64,000 nucleotides of DNA from assembly GCA_036275295.1 (NCBI GenBank), contig DASUEB010000025.1, forward strand, positions 39,150-103,149, given 5' to 3'. The stretch is from DASUEB01 sp036275295. Its GTDB lineage: Bacteria > Bacteroidota > Bacteroidia > Flavobacteriales_D > Luteibaculaceae. The notes under the pieces are model-generated. The model was not told the origin of the DNA and did no database searches. It saw only the letters and a program-made list of their open reading frames with translations. A program made the translations under genes and the position numbers. The first letter of the stretch is position 1; each line of letters begins with the position of its first letter. Shown here in pieces: positions 32,397 to 40,984 of this stretch.

Positions 32397-33392
32397 CTAT
32401 GAATTGTACCCCCACTTCAAAAAAACAGAGCCCCATGTAAACCCGCCGCCAAAAGCCGCAAGTATCACATTGTCGCCCTTTTTGAGTTTTTTCTCCCACT
32501 CCCACAAGCAAAGAGGAATGGTTCCCGAGGTTGTATTTCCGAATTTGTGAATGTTGATCATTACACGTGAGGCATCGAGGCCCATGCGTTCGTAGGTAGC
32601 CTGAATGATGCGCAGATTGGCCTGGTGTGGCACCAACCAAGCGATGTCGTCGGCAGTAAGTTGATTGCGCTCCATAATATCGGCGGCTACTTGCGCCATA
32701 TTGGTTACCGCGAACTTAAACACGGCCTGGCCCTCTTGATAAACAAAGTGCTCGCCCGCATCGATGGTTTGATGGGTAGGCGGTTTAACAGATCCACCGG
32801 CCTTTTGGTGCAGGTGCACCCTTCCGGATCCGTCGCTTTTTAGGATGCTGTCAATAATGCCAACCCGCTCTTGGGTGGGCTCCAACATGACTGCGCCGCA
32901 ACCGTCGCCAAAGATAATGCAGGTGGTGCGGTCTGCGTAGTTGATGATAGACGACATCTTATCGACCCCAACCACAACCACTTTTTTATATTTTCCGGTT
33001 TCGATGTATTGCGAACCGGTAACCAAGCCGTAAATAAAACCCGAGCAAGCGGCGTTGACGTCGAAGCTAAACGCATTAGTTGCGCCCACCTTGTCGGTAA
33101 TTATATTGGCCGTCGCGGGAAAAACCATGTCACCCGTCACGGTGCAGCAAATCAGCAGATCTACTTCCTTGGGATCGGTTCCGGTTTTGGCTAGTAGACC
33201 TTTTACGGCCTCAGCGGCCATATCCGAGCTCCCGAGGCCTTCGCCCTTTAGAATTCGGCGCTCCTTGATACCGGTCCTGCTAAATATCCACTCATCGGTT
33301 GTGTCAACCAATTTTTCCAATTCCGCATTGGTGAGCACATAGTCAGGGACGTAGCCTTGCACTCCGGTTATTACGGCATAAGTTTTATCCAT
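32397..33392 (-). CDS. fabH: 3-oxoacyl-ACP synthase III (KAS III)
   Basis: 331 residues. The catalytic triad is visible: Cys116 in NAACSGF, His in LVPHQANLRI (near 259) and Asn in HKFGNTTSGT (near 290). It condenses acetyl- or branched acyl-CoA with malonyl-ACP to start fatty acid synthesis. It is separated from rpmF by two terminator hairpins, so a promoter of its own or read-through is needed; none was clear. Confidence 0.97.
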   Translation of the reverse strand: MDKTYAVITGVQGYVPDYVLTNAELEKLVDTTDEWIFSRTGIKERRILKGEGLGSSDMAAEAVKGLLAKTGTDPKEVDLLICCTVTGDMVFPATANIITDKVGATNAFSFDVNAACSGFIYGLVTGSQYIETGKYKKVVVVGVDKMSSIINYADRTTCIIFGDGCGAVMLEPTQERVGIIDSILKSDGSGRVHLHQKAGGSVKPPTHQTIDAGEHFVYQEGQAVFKFAVTNMAQVAADIMERNQLTADDIAWLVPHQANLRIIQATYERMGLDASRVMINIHKFGNTTSGTIPLCLWEWEKKLKKGDNVILAAFGGGFTWGSVFLKWGYNS

Positions 33393-33443
33393 CTTCCTGA
33401 AAATCAGAATTTAGCTTTGGTGAAAAATACGACCAGAAAAAAA

Positions 33444-33469
33444 ACCCAACGCCCGTCATGGGGTTGGGT
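33444..33469 (-). terminator. Second terminator after rpmF
   Basis: ACCCAAC pairs with GTTGGGT and CCC with GGG around a 5-nt loop with one bulge; on the minus strand it is followed by eight T. Confidence 0.75.
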
Positions 33470-33482
33470 GTTATACAAAAAA

Positions 33483-33507
33483 AAGAGCGCCACGATGTGG
33501 AGCTCTT
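33483..33507 (-). terminator. First terminator after rpmF
   Basis: AAGAGCGCCAC and GTGGAGCTCTT form an 11-bp stem with one mismatch and a 3-nt loop, followed on the minus strand by eight T, 14 nt beyond the rpmF stop. Confidence 0.8.
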
Positions 33508-33520
33508 ACAGAATCATAGG

Positions 33521-33718
33521 TTACTCAGCCGAAGCAACTTCTTGCTCCATAACCACTTTACCGTTGTAGTAAAGTTTACCTTCAAACCAGTGAGCGCGGT
33601 GTGTTTTGTGAACTTGTCCAGTAGTTGGGCAAGTTGTCAAACCCGGTGTTTCCGCTTTGTAGTGCGTTCTGCGCTTATCTCTGCGGGTGCTCGAATGTCT
33701 GCGTTTTGGATGTGCCAT
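33521..33718 (-). CDS. rpmF: 50S ribosomal protein L32
   Basis: 65 residues. The N-terminus MAHPKRRHSSTRRDKRRTHYK is the L32 signature (here MAHPKRR for the usual MAVPKR), followed by a single Cys in LTTCPTTGQVHKTHRAHW. Only this Cys is seen, so the zinc-binding four-Cys form is absent. It follows yceD by 12 bp, the standard yceD-rpmF pair. Confidence 0.96.
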   Translation of the reverse strand: MAHPKRRHSSTRRDKRRTHYKAETPGLTTCPTTGQVHKTHRAHWFEGKLYYNGKVVMEQEVASAE

Positions 33719-33730
33719 GGTGGTATCTAA

Positions 33731-34252
33731 TTACTCGTTTTTATTTTTCTTTAGCGGAGCCCAACGCGGGTCTTCCTCTGGTTCGTTGTTTTGTTGGCCA
33801 ACGGCGTATTTCTCTAAGGCTTTTAACACTTCGGGGTTGCATTCGCTTGGCTCGTGGCTATGTCCCAGCGGAACATCGACCAAGATGTACTCATAAACAA
33901 ACTGACTGATATCAATTTGGTATTCGTTTGGACTGATTACCACAATATCGTCGGTTTGTTCAGCGTAATCTGCATCGCCAAACTTCACGATCAACAAGTT
34001 GACTTGGTGAAGAGGAATGGTCATGTCTTCCAGGCATCGATCGCAGCTCACAGTGGCTGTGCCACGGTGGGTAAACTGCAATTGGAGCATGTTCGATTTC
34101 TTCTCGAGTTCAACCTCGAGTTGAATCTTGACATCACGCAACTCATCGTTGTTAAAGTGCTCAAAGAACGCGTCGCCTACCTCAAATTCAAACCGGTGTG
34201 TCCCGAGTGATAGGCCAACAAAGTTGATCTGGTATTCTCGTAAACTTCGCAC
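33731..34252 (-). CDS. yceD: DUF177/YceD family protein
   Basis: 173 residues. The DUF177 hallmark CDRCLEDM sits near residue 97, with a second family block FVYEYILVDVPLGHSH near 137. YceD is needed for large-subunit (23S rRNA) maturation in several bacteria. The frame begins with GTG at 34252; the -7 box at 34281-34274 lies 21 nt upstream. The C-terminal tail (DPRWAPLKKNKNE) is the common end of the family. Confidence 0.9.
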   Translation of the reverse strand: MRSLREYQINFVGLSLGTHRFEFEVGDAFFEHFNNDELRDVKIQLEVELEKKSNMLQLQFTHRGTATVSCDRCLEDMTIPLHQVNLLIVKFGDADYAEQTDDIVVISPNEYQIDISQFVYEYILVDVPLGHSHEPSECNPEVLKALEKYAVGQQNNEPEEDPRWAPLKKNKNE

Positions 34253-34273
34253 AAGTTGTCATTTTTGGGGTGG

Positions 34274-34281
34274 CAAATGTA
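34274..34281 (-). promoter_or_regulatory. -7 promoter box of yceD-rpmF
   Basis: TACATTTG on the minus strand; a TTTG lies about 21 nt upstream (34306-34303), slightly longer than the usual spacing. Confidence 0.5.
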
Positions 34282-34510
34282 CGTATTTATATTTCAGAAA
34301 ATCAAATTATCAACAAAATATTGTTTACGGATCAAGCGCAAACCGCATTCTTAGATTTCCACCTTATCGCTCTGCCCCATCCTCGGCCTTCTGCCTCAGA
34401 ACCAAAGGAATGGGCAAGGCCCTTTGGGGTGTTAGATCCCGTGGCAAGAGCCATGAGTATAAAATCATGAATGCCAATCGCTCGGACATGGGTGTTGAAA
34501 AGGGCCAACA

Positions 34511-35572
34511 TTACTCGCGCTCCATCTTTTGCTGAGGTTGAAGTTTGTTGGCATTGATTTCGCGATAGAATTTGCGCTGCATGAAAATGTCGCATGCCGA
34601 ATAGACGGCTTGACGGAACGAATTTTCATTGGCTTCGCCTTTTCCGGCAATATCGTAGGCCACGCCGTGGTCAGGTGAGGTGCGCACAATGGGCAATCCA
34701 GCCGTAAAGTTCACTCCTGCATCGAAGCTGAGCGCTTTAAACGGGGTAAGACCTTGGTCGTGATACATTGCCAGCACCCCGTCGAATTGACCTAGGGCTG
34801 GTGATCCAAAAAATCCGTCGCTGGCATAGGGACCAAAACACAGAATACCCTCGCGACGACCTTGTTCTACAGCGGGAATGATAATATTCTTCTCCTCCTC
34901 GCCCAACAAACCGTTGTCGCCCGCGTGTGGATTGAGACCTAAAACAGCAATTCTGGGTTTTACCACCCCAAAATCGCGGAGCAAGCTGTTGTTCATGATG
35001 CGTAATTTCTGCAAAATCTGCTCCTTAGTCAGTCGCTCAGCCACTTCTTTGAGCGGGATATGACCCGTAACTACTCCCACTCTAAGGTTTTCGGCGATTA
35101 ATAGCATCAGCGATTCCTTCTCGTTGCTCAGTTGGGTAAAGTACTCGGTGTGACCGGGAAAATTAAAGCCCTCTCCTTGGATGGTTTTTTTGTCGATTGG
35201 CAGCGTAACAATAACATCAATGCGTCCTTCCGCGAGATCCTTGGCAGCTGCTTCAATCGACTTGAGGGCGTATTGGCCTGTAGTAGCAGAGGGCTGACCG
35301 AGGTTGATTTCAACGTCTTCGTTCCAACAATTGATTAAGTTGGGTTTTTTGGGATTCGCCTCGTCGGCACTTTGAATAATATTAAAACTAAAGTCGTTTA
35401 TTTTCAGGGCCTTCCTGTGGAATGAAGCCGTTTTCGAACTCCCGTAAACGATGGGCGTGCAGGTAGTCAGCAAACGATTGTCGAGCAAGCCTTTGATGAT
35501 GACCTCCATGCCGATGCCGTTTAGGTCACCGGTGGTAATGCCCACCCTCAAGTATTCGTGTTTGTTTTTCAT
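34511..35572 (-). CDS. pdxA: 4-hydroxythreonine-4-phosphate dehydrogenase PdxA
   Basis: 353 residues. Metal and substrate motifs: GITTGDLNGIGMEV at the start, PGHTEYFTQLS near 138, LNPHAGDNGLLG near 206 and YHDQGLTPFKALSFDAGVNFT near 280. It oxidises 4-phosphohydroxy-threonine in the DXP-dependent pyridoxal phosphate pathway. It starts 8 bp after the stop of the M17 peptidase gene, so they form an operon. Confidence 0.96.
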   Translation of the reverse strand: MKNKHEYLRVGITTGDLNGIGMEVIIKGLLDNRLLTTCTPIVYGSSKTASFHRKALKINDFSFNIIQSADEANPKKPNLINCWNEDVEINLGQPSATTGQYALKSIEAAAKDLAEGRIDVIVTLPIDKKTIQGEGFNFPGHTEYFTQLSNEKESLMLLIAENLRVGVVTGHIPLKEVAERLTKEQILQKLRIMNNSLLRDFGVVKPRIAVLGLNPHAGDNGLLGEEEKNIIIPAVEQGRREGILCFGPYASDGFFGSPALGQFDGVLAMYHDQGLTPFKALSFDAGVNFTAGLPIVRTSPDHGVAYDIAGKGEANENSFRQAVYSACDIFMQRKFYREINANKLQPQQKMERE

Positions 35573-35580
35573 AATGTGCT

Positions 35581-37014
35581 TTAGTAGCTCAATAAAAATT
35601 CAGTGAACAGTCGCACCCCTACTCCAGTACCTCCCGAAGTGCGGTAGCTGCTTGCCTTGTGAAGGTACGACGGACCAGCAATATCCAGATGAACAAAGGG
35701 CGATTTGGTAAAGTGCGCCAAAAATTTTCCGGCGGTGATAGCCCCTGCTAAATCAGAACCGAGGTTTTTGATATCAGCGACTTCCGACTTGATTTCATCG
35801 TCGTACTCGCTCCAGAACGGAAATTCCACTAAGCGCTCGTAACAGCCCTCGCCCACTGATTTCAACTTGGCAAAAACGTCGGGCGAAGCGGTTCCCATGG
35901 CTACCGAACCGTAGGTGCCAATGGCTCTTAAAGCGGCACCGGTTAGGGTAGCTGCATTGATAACCAACTCGGGTTTAAACTGCTCGCTGTAGGCCAAGGC
36001 ATCTGCTAGTATCATGCGTCCTTCCGCATCGGTGTTGAGCACCTCAACGTGGAGTCCGTTCATCATTTTTACGACATCGCCAGGAGCATAGGCCGCACCG
36101 CCTGGGCGGTTGTCGGTGGCAGGGATCAATCCAATGACGTAAACATCGGCATTTAATTTCGCCAATGCGTAAAGGGCAGCTGCCACGGCAGCGCCTCCCG
36201 CCATATCGCTCTTCATGTAGTCCATAGAATGCGGGGTAGGTTTCAAGCTCAAACCACCTGTGTCGTAGACTACGCCTTTGCCCACCAGCACAACGGGTTT
36301 TTTGTTGCGGGCTTTCTTAGGTTTCCACTCAATGCGAGTAAAAGTGGGCGGTTCAACGCTGCCCTGATTTACCGCAAGCAGTCCACCCATTTTCATTTTT
36401 TCTATTTCTTTTTTATCGAATACCTGCACATCGCATCCTGCCGACTCGCAGGCCTCTTTCATTGATGAGGCAAAAACCCTAGCGGTTAAATACGAATTGG
36501 GTTCGTTGACCCAGTTGCGAGCCATAAACGTCGCCTCGACTAGAGTTTGTAGCTTCTGAAGTGACGTTTTATTCATGCCCTGCTCTGAGAAGAGCACCTC
36601 GGCGAGGCGGTAGGTGTGTTTCTTGGTGTCGGTTTTGTACTTCAGAAATTCATAAGTCGATAGGAGCAGTCCCTCAGCAAAGGCATATGCCAAGGCCGTG
36701 TTTGAAATCTGAATCCCCAGCGAAGTAATGCGATGGGTTTTCGCGTGCTGGTAGACGGTATGGCCCAGTTTTCGGTAGGATTCCAGGCCCTGACTGTCGG
36801 TTCCGGTTTTTTTCTGCAGAATGATAAATACGTGCTGATTGATCCGATTCAACGCGATCAGGGTTTCATCTGATTTCACGCGCTCTTTCACGTAATCTTG
36901 CTCCACCTTACTCAGATGAAGACGGTCCAAATCCTTGTCGCTGGCTAGATTGATCACCAGGTGCTTGTCGGGCGCAAGACTTTTATGGATACTTAGCTTG
37001 GCTAAATTCATCAT
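35581..37014 (-). CDS. M17 family leucyl aminopeptidase
   Basis: 477 residues. The catalytic half is clear: VGKGVVYDTGGLSLKP near 242, MKSDMAGGAAV near 268, and NTDAEGRMILADAL near 328, which supply the two-metal site. The N-terminal ~160 residues are divergent. It removes N-terminal residues from peptides in the cytoplasm. Start at the first of two ATG codons. Upstream TAAAAGTA (37030-37037) is one base away from a -7 box on the minus strand. Confidence 0.93.
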   Translation of the reverse strand: MMNLAKLSIHKSLAPDKHLVINLASDKDLDRLHLSKVEQDYVKERVKSDETLIALNRINQHVFIILQKKTGTDSQGLESYRKLGHTVYQHAKTHRITSLGIQISNTALAYAFAEGLLLSTYEFLKYKTDTKKHTYRLAEVLFSEQGMNKTSLQKLQTLVEATFMARNWVNEPNSYLTARVFASSMKEACESAGCDVQVFDKKEIEKMKMGGLLAVNQGSVEPPTFTRIEWKPKKARNKKPVVLVGKGVVYDTGGLSLKPTPHSMDYMKSDMAGGAAVAAALYALAKLNADVYVIGLIPATDNRPGGAAYAPGDVVKMMNGLHVEVLNTDAEGRMILADALAYSEQFKPELVINAATLTGAALRAIGTYGSVAMGTASPDVFAKLKSVGEGCYERLVEFPFWSEYDDEIKSEVADIKNLGSDLAGAITAGKFLAHFTKSPFVHLDIAGPSYLHKASSYRTSGGTGVGVRLFTEFLLSY

Positions 37015-37346
37015 ATTGGGATTAGGGGCTAAAAGTAACAGATAATCCTAAATTATGCCGTACGAATCCACCCCGAGGTAGAACAAACTTCGCAACCATG
37101 CCAACGCGAATGAATTCAGAAGTTTTCGAGGACGGCGTGACAAAAGAAGTCATTCCTCAAAAAACGCGCATCGACCGAGGCAATGGGAACAAATGACTGG
37201 CGCCGGCTTCTCCATTTGTCTAGTTCATTGGTAAACCCAACCCTAAAAAACCGTAATTTAGAAGATTTATCTTCTAAGTGTTTCCGAACTCCTTCGCTAG
37301 CCCTAGCTCGGTAACTGAGACTTATGGAAATCTAACGAAGACATCA

Positions 37347-37443
37347 TATCACCTGTCACGTGTCACCTATCACCCATCACGTTTCACCCATCACGTTTCA
37401 CCTATCACCTTTCACGTATCACGTATCACCTATCACGTGTCAC
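37347..37443 (+). repeat. Heptanucleotide array A (TATCACC/TTTCACG)
   Basis: Thirteen full 7-bp units plus six bases, each of the form NNTCACS (TATCACC, TGTCACG, CATCACG, TTTCACC and so on). Phase is kept throughout although bases 1-2 and 7 vary. Confidence 0.92.
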
Positions 37444-37485
37444 TATTAACTATTAACTACTAACTATTAACTATTAACTACTATC
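37444..37485 (+). repeat. Heptanucleotide array B (TATTAAC)
   Basis: Six 7-bp units, TATTAAC four times, TACTAAC once and TACTATC once, directly abutting array A. Confidence 0.92.
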
Positions 37486-37508
37486 TTTAAGCCTTTGTTG
37501 AGGAAGAC

Positions 37509-40118
37509 ATGAGGTATATATTCGGCGTTCTGTTCGCCTGTTTCAGTTATTTACAAACCTTTGCTACCCATATCGAAGCGGGTGAAATTACCTATCGACA
37601 ACTAAATGGCTTTACCTACGAGGCAACACTCGTGTTGTACGTGCTTCGCTCATCTAATGTGCCTGGAAACTTAGTCGACGGATTCAACTGGGGCGATGGA
37701 ACGGTTCAAACGCTGACCTTGTCGAGCGAAATTTTGCTTTCAGACAACCTTACCCAGAAGCGAACCTACATTGCCACGCACACCTACCCCGGACCTTCGC
37801 GATACCTCTTGAGTCTCAATGAGCAGTTTCGCATCAACAGCATTCAAAATATCAACAACGGAAACGGAGTCAATGTCGCTTTTTACCTCGAGTCGGAGCT
37901 CATCATCAACCCATTCAATCCGGTGGGATCGGCAGTCAAAAACAACAGTCCCATACTGATCAATCCACCACTCGACAAGGCGTGTATATTTCAGCCATTT
38001 GAGCACAATCCTGCCGCTTACGACATCGATGGCGACAGCCTTTCCTATCAGTTGGTGCCTTGCCGGGGCCAAGGCGGTGTACCCATCGTGTATGTAGATC
38101 CCGATCAAGTAAATCCCGGGGCGAACAATCAAATATCCATAGATCCGGTAACGGGAACGGTAAGCTGGACCAGCGCACAGCTTGCGGGGATATACAACAT
38201 TGCCATTCTGATCACGGAGTGGCGCGGGGGGCAAAAAGTGGGATCGGTGCTTCGCGATATGCAAATTAAGGTGGTGAATTGCGCAAATAGGCCCCCATTT
38301 ATTCGCGATTACGGCGACACCTGCGTGGCTGTCAACAGCAACATCAACAAGCTCTTCGAAGCCAATGATGGCAACAATTTCAACGACAACATCAGCATCA
38401 CCGCATCGGGAGAAACCTTTGAACGAGTTACCCTCCTCTCCTCTCTAAGTAATGCCGTTGTGGGTAACCCTGCCTCTGTGGTTTACAATTGGATCCCAAC
38501 CTGCGCTGAGGCTCGCCGCCAGCCCTACGAGGTGGTACTCAAAGCAACCGATGATGGCAACCTACCACTGGCCGACTACGGCACTTGGCGCATCAGTGTC
38601 GTATTGCCTCCGGTCACCGTTTATCCTCCCCAAGTACAAGGTGGGCGCGTTCAAATCAATTGGGACGCAAGTATCTGCAACAATGTAGATGGATACCGGG
38701 TTTATCGATCCAGCTGCACGGCAGGGGCTCCCAACACCTCTTGCAGTTTCGCGGCTGATCCTCGCTTTCAGCTTGTAGGAACAGTTCAGGGCAGCGGTCA
38801 GCTGAAATACATCGACACTACGTTGACCTTCTCTACCGAGGCCTGTTACATCGTCGTTCCGTTTCGCGACAATGGGGCAGAGGGAATTGCAAGTGTGCCG
38901 GTGTGCGTTGAATCGCCCTTTCAAGAAATATGCATGGTGTCGGTTGGAAGAACCGATGCTGTCAACGGTTTGGACACCATCAAATGGAACAAACCCATCG
39001 ATATTGACACCTTGACACAATATACAGGTCCTTACCAATACCGCGTTTATCGGAGCCCAGGCATAACAAAAGCCACCAATTTGGTTTACCAAACACCCAT
39101 TTCAATCGAATTTTACAAAACCGATACGGTATTCATCGACTCAGCACTGAATACCATTGATAGCGCTTATACCTATTTGGTTGAGCTTTATTCTGGAAAC
39201 GCACTGGTAGGAAACAGCTCCAATGCGTCGTCCATTTTCCTGCGCGCCGCAGGAAGCGACCGAAAAATCAGTTTAACTTGGACCTCCAAAGTGCCATGGA
39301 CCGAGACGGGTGCTACCGTCCAACGGTTTGATACGGTCAGCCAAACATGGGTCAACTTGGTGAGCAACTTAAACGACACGATGTATGCCGACACATCGGC
39401 TCAAAATGGATTTACCTACTGTTACCGCATCGTCAGGGGAACCCGCTTTTGTGATCCCGCCCGCACATCATCACTGATGAATTTTTCACAAGAGGTTTGC
39501 GCCACTGCCGTTGATCAATCTGCCCCTCCCATTCCCGTTCTCAGCGCTACACCGTTTTGCAAAGACGGTTATGCCGAGCTTACTTGGGCGGTTAGCTCGA
39601 GCATTGCCAACGCCGACCTGAAATCGTTTATCATCTTCTACAAACCCAGCTTAACCGGCGATTTCACGCCAATCGCCACCCTTGACAAAAACCAGAGGTT
39701 CTTTTTTTATACCAACAACAACAAATCGATTACCGGCTGTTATGCCATTGGTACAGAAGACACCTTGGGGAATACAAGCGGTCCGGGACCTCGTATTTGC
39801 TTGGAAGATTGTCCCGAATACCGTTTGCCCAACGTTTTTACGCCCAATGGAGATGGCGTAAACGACGTTTTTACGCCGTTCCCGTACAACGGAGTAACCG
39901 GCATCGAATTGCAGATTTTCAACCGATGGGGCAAGATGGTATTTCAAACCACCAATCCAGATATACTGTGGGATGGTCGTGTAGAAGGCGCCAATGCCTC
40001 TGATGGTGTATATTTTTACGTCGGGACCGTATTCTTTGGTTCCAGCGCGGGTCCAAAACCTGTCGAATTAAAAGGTACCGTCACTCTCTTTACCTCCCAA
40101 TCACAACGAAGCGAATAA
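37509..40118 (+). CDS. Large secreted protein with T9SS type B (gliding-associated) sorting domain
   Basis: 869 residues with a signal peptide (about 1-19, ending TFA-THIE). The N-terminal ~240 residues are a beta-rich domain (EAGEITYRQLNGFTYEATLV) with PKD/cadherin-like spacing (DIDGDSLSYQLVP). Residues ~340-740 hold several fibronectin III-like modules (INWDASICNNVDGYRVYRS, INGLDTIKWNKPI-type starts). The last ~85 residues are the type B sorting domain: PNVFTPNGDGVNDVFTP, LQIFNRWGKMVFQ, WDGRVEGANASDGVYFY. It should be exported by the type IX system and anchored or released at the surface. Its stop shares one base with the ribE ATG (TAATG). Confidence 0.93.
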   Translation: MRYIFGVLFACFSYLQTFATHIEAGEITYRQLNGFTYEATLVLYVLRSSNVPGNLVDGFNWGDGTVQTLTLSSEILLSDNLTQKRTYIATHTYPGPSRYLLSLNEQFRINSIQNINNGNGVNVAFYLESELIINPFNPVGSAVKNNSPILINPPLDKACIFQPFEHNPAAYDIDGDSLSYQLVPCRGQGGVPIVYVDPDQVNPGANNQISIDPVTGTVSWTSAQLAGIYNIAILITEWRGGQKVGSVLRDMQIKVVNCANRPPFIRDYGDTCVAVNSNINKLFEANDGNNFNDNISITASGETFERVTLLSSLSNAVVGNPASVVYNWIPTCAEARRQPYEVVLKATDDGNLPLADYGTWRISVVLPPVTVYPPQVQGGRVQINWDASICNNVDGYRVYRSSCTAGAPNTSCSFAADPRFQLVGTVQGSGQLKYIDTTLTFSTEACYIVVPFRDNGAEGIASVPVCVESPFQEICMVSVGRTDAVNGLDTIKWNKPIDIDTLTQYTGPYQYRVYRSPGITKATNLVYQTPISIEFYKTDTVFIDSALNTIDSAYTYLVELYSGNALVGNSSNASSIFLRAAGSDRKISLTWTSKVPWTETGATVQRFDTVSQTWVNLVSNLNDTMYADTSAQNGFTYCYRIVRGTRFCDPARTSSLMNFSQEVCATAVDQSAPPIPVLSATPFCKDGYAELTWAVSSSIANADLKSFIIFYKPSLTGDFTPIATLDKNQRFFFYTNNNKSITGCYAIGTEDTLGNTSGPGPRICLEDCPEYRLPNVFTPNGDGVNDVFTPFPYNGVTGIELQIFNRWGKMVFQTTNPDILWDGRVEGANASDGVYFYVGTVFFGSSAGPKPVELKGTVTLFTSQSQRSE

Positions 40119-40717
40119 TGTTTACTGGAATTATTGAATCTCTTGGGGTACTGGTTGACCTCCAGCATGAAGCGAGCAACCTACACCTCACTTTCGAATC
40201 CAACATCAGCAACGAACTCAAAATTGACCAAAGCGTAGCGCACAATGGCGTTTGTCTCACCGTGGTGCAATGTGGCAACGGCAGACATACCGTAACAGCC
40301 ATCGACGAAACCCTTCAAAAAACCAACTTAGGGCAACTCAAACTTGGGCATCGGGTGAATCTCGAGCGCTGTTTGGTTGCAGGCGGTCGACTGGACGGAC
40401 ATATCGTTCAGGGCCATGTAGACCAAATTGGCAAGTGTGTGAATGTGGTCGATCAAAACGGGTCGTGGCGTTATGATTTTGAATACGATCCAACGCTTGG
40501 CAACATCACCGTTGAGAAAGGATCGATCTGTGTAAACGGCGTTTCGTTGACGGTTGTAAACTCAGTACCCAACGGATTTTCAGTAGCCATAATTCCCTAC
40601 ACATGGGAAAACACCGGCTTTGGACAGCTGCACGCAGGCGACTCGGTCAACCTAGAATTCGACATCGTAGGCAAATACATCAAACGACTGCATCAAGGGT
40701 ATGGATGGAAGAGTTGA
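40118..40717 (+). CDS. ribE: Riboflavin synthase, alpha subunit
   Basis: 199 residues in two similar lumazine-binding halves: MFTGIIESLGVLVDL at the start with SVAHNGVCLTVV, and HIVQGHVDQIGKCVNVV with ICVNGVSLTVV in the second half. It dismutates 6,7-dimethyl-8-ribityllumazine to riboflavin. Translation is coupled to the large T9SS gene through TAATG, an odd pairing. The stop codon lies inside the first unit of heptamer array C. Confidence 0.96.
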   Translation: MFTGIIESLGVLVDLQHEASNLHLTFESNISNELKIDQSVAHNGVCLTVVQCGNGRHTVTAIDETLQKTNLGQLKLGHRVNLERCLVAGGRLDGHIVQGHVDQIGKCVNVVDQNGSWRYDFEYDPTLGNITVEKGSICVNGVSLTVVNSVPNGFSVAIIPYTWENTGFGQLHAGDSVNLEFDIVGKYIKRLHQGYGWKS

Positions 40718-40808
40718 GGGTTTGGGGTTTGGAGTTTAGGGTTGAGGGTTGAGAGTTGAGGGTTGAGGGTTGAGGGTTTAGGGTTGAGAGTTTAGGGTTT
40801 AGGGATTA
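40711..40808 (+). repeat. Heptanucleotide array C (GGGTTGA/GGGTTTA)
   Basis: Fourteen 7-bp units in perfect phase, GGGTTGA, GGGTTTA, GAGTTGA, GAGTTTA, GGGTTTG and a last GGGATTA. The first unit GAGTTGA contains the ribE stop TGA. Confidence 0.93.
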
Positions 40809-40823
40809 AGCGTTACAAACACG

Positions 40824-40982
40824 TATCACGTTTCACCAGCCGTAGCCTTGACCTCGCGCCATAACCTGGACAAACTCGGTTACCGAAATCGACAAGCTTA
40901 GTCACCGAGCGAAGGCTGGTTTCACGCATCACATATCACGTTTCACGCATCACGTATCACGTATCACGTTTCACGCATCACC
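40824..40982 (+). repeat. Heptanucleotide array D (TATCACG/TTTCACG), split
   Basis: Two units at 40824-40837, an 82-bp spacer with CCAGCC/GGCTGG ends, then nine units at 40920-40982 (TTTCACG, CATCACA, TATCACG...). The right end abuts the metF stop codon (40987-40985). Units are of the same kind as array A. Confidence 0.9.
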
Positions 40983-40984
40983 TC

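Larger units (their letters stand above)
37015..37508. other. Intergenic region with two heptamer arrays
   Basis: About 490 bp between the diverging M17 and T9SS genes. The right part (37347-37485) consists of two abutting 7-bp repeat arrays listed separately. No promoter for the downstream gene was clear. Confidence 0.6.

Noticed and set aside
37347..37485. Possible CRISPR array
   Set aside because: Units are contiguous 7-mers without spacers, and no cas gene is present.
40711..40808. Telomere-like TTTAGGG repeat
   Set aside because: Internal to a chromosome-like gene region, degenerate, and one of several heptamer arrays with other units; not a DNA end.
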